From Prionace glauca (Eukaryota; Chordata; Chondrichthyes; Carcharhiniformes; Carcharhinidae): DNA of 64,000 nt. The stretch is from NCBI GenBank assembly GCA_037974335.1, contig CM075760.1, forward strand, positions 50,302,469 to 50,366,468. Reading direction: 5' to 3'. The translations under genes and the position numbers were made by a program. The number at the start of each line of letters is the position of its first letter. Position 1 is the first letter of the stretch. Below, one piece after another: positions 60,847-64,000 of this stretch. The notes under the pieces were generated by a model. The model was not told the origin of the DNA. It searched no databases and saw nothing but the letters and a program-made list of their open reading frames with translations.

Positions 60847-61060
60847 ATTACCTGAACTTCGATGTTAGAGGCCTGTTATCATTGCCCTCAAATACTTTCC
60901 GTGAAATAAGAACTTATTTTACGTACTGACAGGGAAGTTCGATTTTGACATCGAGCACATATCCGCATCTCATTCAGTCAACAAAGAATTTAATGGGTTT
61001 ATAGATGCTGACTAATATGGTTAGTCACCATCTGATCACTGTCCGACAGTAGTCTGTGCT
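60847..61060. repeat. Local repeat of the tRNA region, copy 3
   Basis: The sequence aacttcgatgttagaggcct, gtgaaataagaactta and atttaatgggtttatagatg parallels 55035-55270. Confidence 0.6.
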
Positions 61061-61227
61061 TAAAAAGACAGATACGAGATATACAGAGGAAATGACACAC
61101 ATTTCACAGAAGGATCACATGACGAAAAGGACACGACACACACTCCTGCTTTCAATCTGAGCTGTGAGGCTCCAGCAGTGAGGCTGGAGCCTCTTACAGG
61201 GACATCTGCCAAAACACAAACCCATTT

Positions 61228-61309
61228 TAGTAGCAGTGGGATTCGAACCCACACCTTCACAGAGACTAGAGTCTTAATCCAGCGCCTTAGACCGCTCGGC
61301 CACACTACT
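61228..61309 (-). tRNA. tRNA-Leu-AAG: tRNA-Leu (AAG)
   Basis: The 82-nt minus-strand gene starts agtagtgtggccgagcggtc and has loop ttaagac (anticodon AAG), a long variable arm, and T arm gtgggttcgaatcccac. The acceptor AGTAGTG/TGCTACT pairs with two wobbles. TTTT follows about 14 bp downstream. Confidence 0.9.
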
Positions 61310-61859
61310 ACATTAGGGTGTATCATAATCATATTATTTAATGGAAATGTTACTGAAATTCATATAAAGCAATGCAGTTGGGGAAGACCATCGGAGGATT
61401 GAGTCAGATCTTTCCCTGTACCAGATAAGCCTGAACTGTGTAACAAACAGAAATCATTTCCAGTCAGAAACACAATGAGCTGCACTGAACGGACAGCATC
61501 ATTTAAACTGTCCTTAAGCTCGTCGCTTCTGAATTTCCTTTTGCTGTTTTTTGAAGGTAAGCAGTGGGGGTGTAGAAATGGCCTTCGCGTGATATTCGCC
61601 TCCATCGATTGTACACTTAAGAAGATGCCACAGCTTCTGAACTCTGGGGACTGACTGGGGGAGGAAGAACACTGAGGAGTCCCAGAGGAGGTCGGTGCGT
61701 GATTTTCTTTGGTGTGTCCTATCGGAGCTGACGATTGATGAGTCAAATGCAATATTCTGTTCTTACAGGGACATCTGTCAAAAACGGCACCGCACACACT
61801 CCTGCATCCAACCAGAGCTGTTGGATTTCAACTCCAAGGTCAAAAACTTGCACCAACTC
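61310..61859. repeat. Duplicated spacer between the two tRNA-Leu genes
   Basis: The sequence aaatcatttccagtcagaaa, cacaatgagctgca and atttaaactg here recur at 62060-62125 upstream of the second gene. The sequence cttacagggacatctg occurs before both genes (61194 and 61764). Confidence 0.75.
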
Positions 61860-61941
61860 TGGCAGCGGTGGGATTCGAACCCACGCCTCGATAGAGACTG
61901 GAGCCTAAATCCAGCGCCTTAGACCGCTCGGCCACGCTACC
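61860..61941 (-). tRNA. tRNA-Leu-TAG: tRNA-Leu (TAG)
   Basis: The 82-nt minus-strand gene starts ggtagcgtggccgagcggtc and has loop tttaggc (anticodon TAG), acceptor GGTAGCG/CGCTGCC, and T arm cgtgggttcgaatcccacc. TTTTT lies about 9 bp downstream. It is intact. Confidence 0.93.
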
Positions 61942-62125
61942 ACACAGCAAGGTATCATAATCATGTATTTTTATTGCATTAATACTGAAATATATCAGAA
62001 TCCGTGGAGCTGGGATGGCCCATGAGGAAATCGTATCCGAATCAGATGATCCTGAAATGTGCAGCAAACAAAAATCATCTCCAGTCAGAGACACAATGAG
62101 CTGCAGTGAGGAGCCGGCTCCATTT

Positions 62126-62953
62126 AAACTGAATTAACCTCGACTGAACCCCAGAAAGGACAATATGTCTTCCTGTTGAACTGGCTCAGGGTTTTCACTT
62201 GAGAAAGGACAGAATACAAGGCGAGGCTGAGATTTGAGCGTTCTGCAGGGAAATAACTGATATTTATTGTCACTGATTGGAGGAGAGCAATAAATCTTCA
62301 TTCCCTGGCTTGCAATCAAAACAGCAGTGAAAGCTTCAAACTCTAACCACCAGACCAGCAGATTACAGCGGGTTTTACAATCTGCTTTGTCCATGATCCT
62401 TTTGTTACTTTAATTTCCACGCCAGACCACTTGCACCAAAACCTAACACCTGCAAAATGTCACCTTTTTCAACACCAGGGAAGTGTTCAGCCAATTGCAG
62501 CAATAATTCTACAATAGTTATCCCGTCCGAATCCCATGGAATGAAACTGGGCAGATTTTTTTTTCCGAATCCTTTTTATTGAATACTGAGGGAAAAGTTC
62601 TATTCTTCATATTTTTGTAAATTTTAATTAGTCTGATGGGTTCACCCTGCATTCTCTAATTGTGAAATCAGGGGTCAGTCCTTAAAAGCGGCAGAATGTA
62701 AGGTTGGAGGATGTTTTATTTGACACAAGGAATGATGGACAAGGTAACACTGAGCTGGTGATTGCGGAACCCGGGTGTTCCAATGATGCAAAGTCATCAT
62801 TTTCACCACCATGGGCTCGATGACAGGTGTCAAGTGTGGAAATAAGCAGAGTGCGTTTTTATAATGAGAAACCTTCCCATTGGGTGACGGAAGAGAAGGA
62901 AGAGAAAGGCTAAAATGAGGATGATCCGCTGATTGGGGAAGTCACTGTCAGCT
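62126..62953. other. No recognised feature
   Basis: The minus-strand frame at 62394-62134 lacks support. No tRNA or LINE similarity is seen. Confidence 0.35.
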
Positions 62954-62994
62954 TCCCTGTTGGATCAGTGGTTTGGATTCTGCACTGTGGCCAC
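62954..62994 (+). pseudogene. tRNA-Glu-like fossil, 5' half only
   Basis: The sequence tccctgttggatcagtggtt followed by tggattctgcactgtggcca follows tRNA-Glu with many changes and ends before the T arm. Confidence 0.5.
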
Positions 62995-63132
62995 AAGTTT
63001 ACATCACTTGTCTGTGAAATAAATATGACAATGTGACGGAGAAACTTGTATTTGGTGAATAAAAAGACAGAAACAAAACAAAAGGCAGTTGGCTCATGGA
63101 TAATATAATACTTTATCGTGTAGTCATCAACT

Positions 63133-63196
63133 TCCCTGGTGGTTAGGATTCGGTGCTCTCACCGCCGCGGCCCGGGTTCGATTCCCGGTCAGGGAA
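63133..63196 (+). pseudogene. tRNA-Glu (CTC) copy with D-arm deletion
   Basis: It is identical in kind to the gene at 60094, but about eight bases of the D arm (gtctagtg) are missing (tccctggtggttaggattc). The anticodon CTC and T arm are intact. The flanking DNA is duplicated too. It probably cannot fold normally. Confidence 0.85.
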
Positions 63197-63477
63197 TGTA
63201 GATTTATTGCTGTACAACAATCCTGTGTTACTTCCCGGTCTGCACCAGTTCTGTTGGAGTCGCTATCAGGGAGATTTCCTCTTTAGTACCTGAATTGGAA
63301 ATGTTACATTTAAAGAACAAAGGGAAAAGGGAGTGACAGGCTACAAAGCACTGATGAGACAAAATGCGGATGATTTTTGGAAGAAAGATGAAAATGATGA
63401 ATTAATGAATGGGTAGAAATCATTGCTCCCTTAGATATTTGCGAGACAAACGCTTTTAAATGTTTTTATTCTAACAT

Positions 63478-64000
63478 GAATCATAAGAGGAGGAGCAGGC
63501 CACTCGGCCCATCGAGATTTCCACCATTCAATATCATCATGGCTGATCTTTGGATATAACTTAGTTTTTCCAGCAACTCCCCATATCCCTGAATTCTCCA
63601 AGAAATCAGAAACCTGTTTATCCCAACTTTATATGTGCTTGATGATGGGACATACATCACTGTCAGGTACAGAGAATGCCAAAGATTCTCACCCTTTGAG
63701 TGAAGCAATTTCTGCTTATCTTAGCCCTAAGTGATAATCTGTGCCGCATTAGGTCAGATTCCCGAACAGCAGAAAAAAGAAAATCTCTCAGCCTTCTTCC
63801 ATCAAACCGAATCAGAACTGTGTAGGTTCAAAGAGATCACCTCATATTCTTCTAAACTACAGACAATTTCATCATAGGACAACTCACTGACCCCAGGGAG
63901 CAATCTGGTGAACCTTCTCCTTACCGTTTCTAATGCAAAGCATAAACATTTTTAAATGTGACTGTCACATCTGTGCAGAATATTCAACCTGACTTCAACA
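63478..64000 (-). mobile_element. Old LINE 3' part, continues past the window
   Basis: The plus strand reads ggaggagcaggccactcggc, atcatggctgatcttt and ctttgagtgaagcaatttct, the reverse complement of a CR1 3' end and ORF2 C terminus. It is similar to 59818-60040. Confidence 0.7.

Overview
This window is vertebrate nuclear DNA and almost certainly from a cartilaginous fish (shark or ray). The evidence is: dense CR1-clade LINEs ending in short ATGTTCT-type tandem tails, tRNA-derived SINEs of the type abundant in elasmobranchs, a T-cell-receptor-type V segment with a 23-bp-spacer recombination signal, IgM/IgW-like membrane exons, and GPR139-like receptor genes. Genes are sparse, and most of the DNA is transposable elements, often nested.

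Layout. 1-9.8 kb: one TCR alpha/delta-type V segment (+, 1671-3643, signal 3644-3682) whose leader intron holds a CR1 LINE, followed by three more LINE pieces. 9.8-36.1 kb: an old inverted duplication. A GPR139-like gene lies on the minus strand (14401-11173) and its paralogue on the plus strand (28135-34913), head to head. Both arms share intron sequence, a SINE and a polypurine/polypyrimidine tract. The LINE and palindromic-element insertions found in only one arm came later. Between the arms lie a three-deep LINE nest, the longest uninterrupted LINE reading frame (20.6-23.1 kb) and two exons for an immunoglobulin transmembrane tail (24448-24716), with no immunoglobulin constant domains visible in the window.

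36.3-40.7 kb: a nearly full-length minus-strand CR1 element with ORF1 (zinc-finger-like cysteines, coiled coil, SGNH esterase) and ORF2 (endonuclease and reverse transcriptase). 40.7-53.4 kb: a Gypsy-type integrase fossil, several minisatellites, old LINE and SINE copies, and palindromic Penelope-like elements. Two CpG-rich, promoter-like segments (46.6-47.2 and 53.6-54.4 kb) carry YY1-, CCAAT-, NRF1- and ZNF143-like motifs, but I see no protein-coding gene attached to either.

55.6-63.2 kb: a tRNA cluster with Gln(CTG), Gly(GCC), an Asn-type body with a TTT anticodon, Glu(CTC), Val(CAC), Leu(AAG) and Leu(TAG), plus decayed Arg, Asn and Glu copies. It grew by local duplication of whole tRNA units with their flanks.

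The observations most worth following are: (1) palindromic elements with 11-14-bp target-site duplications and one truncated end, which carry the end of a GIY-YIG endonuclease and so look like Penelope-like retroelements rather than DNA-transposon MITEs; (2) the anticodon-switched tRNA; (3) orphan Ig membrane exons between inverted receptor genes; (4) SINEs sharing one head but carrying three different LINE-type tails; and (5) a four-copy, exactly 33-bp-spaced YY1-like array. All coordinates and homologies come from reading the sequence; no search or alignment program was run.
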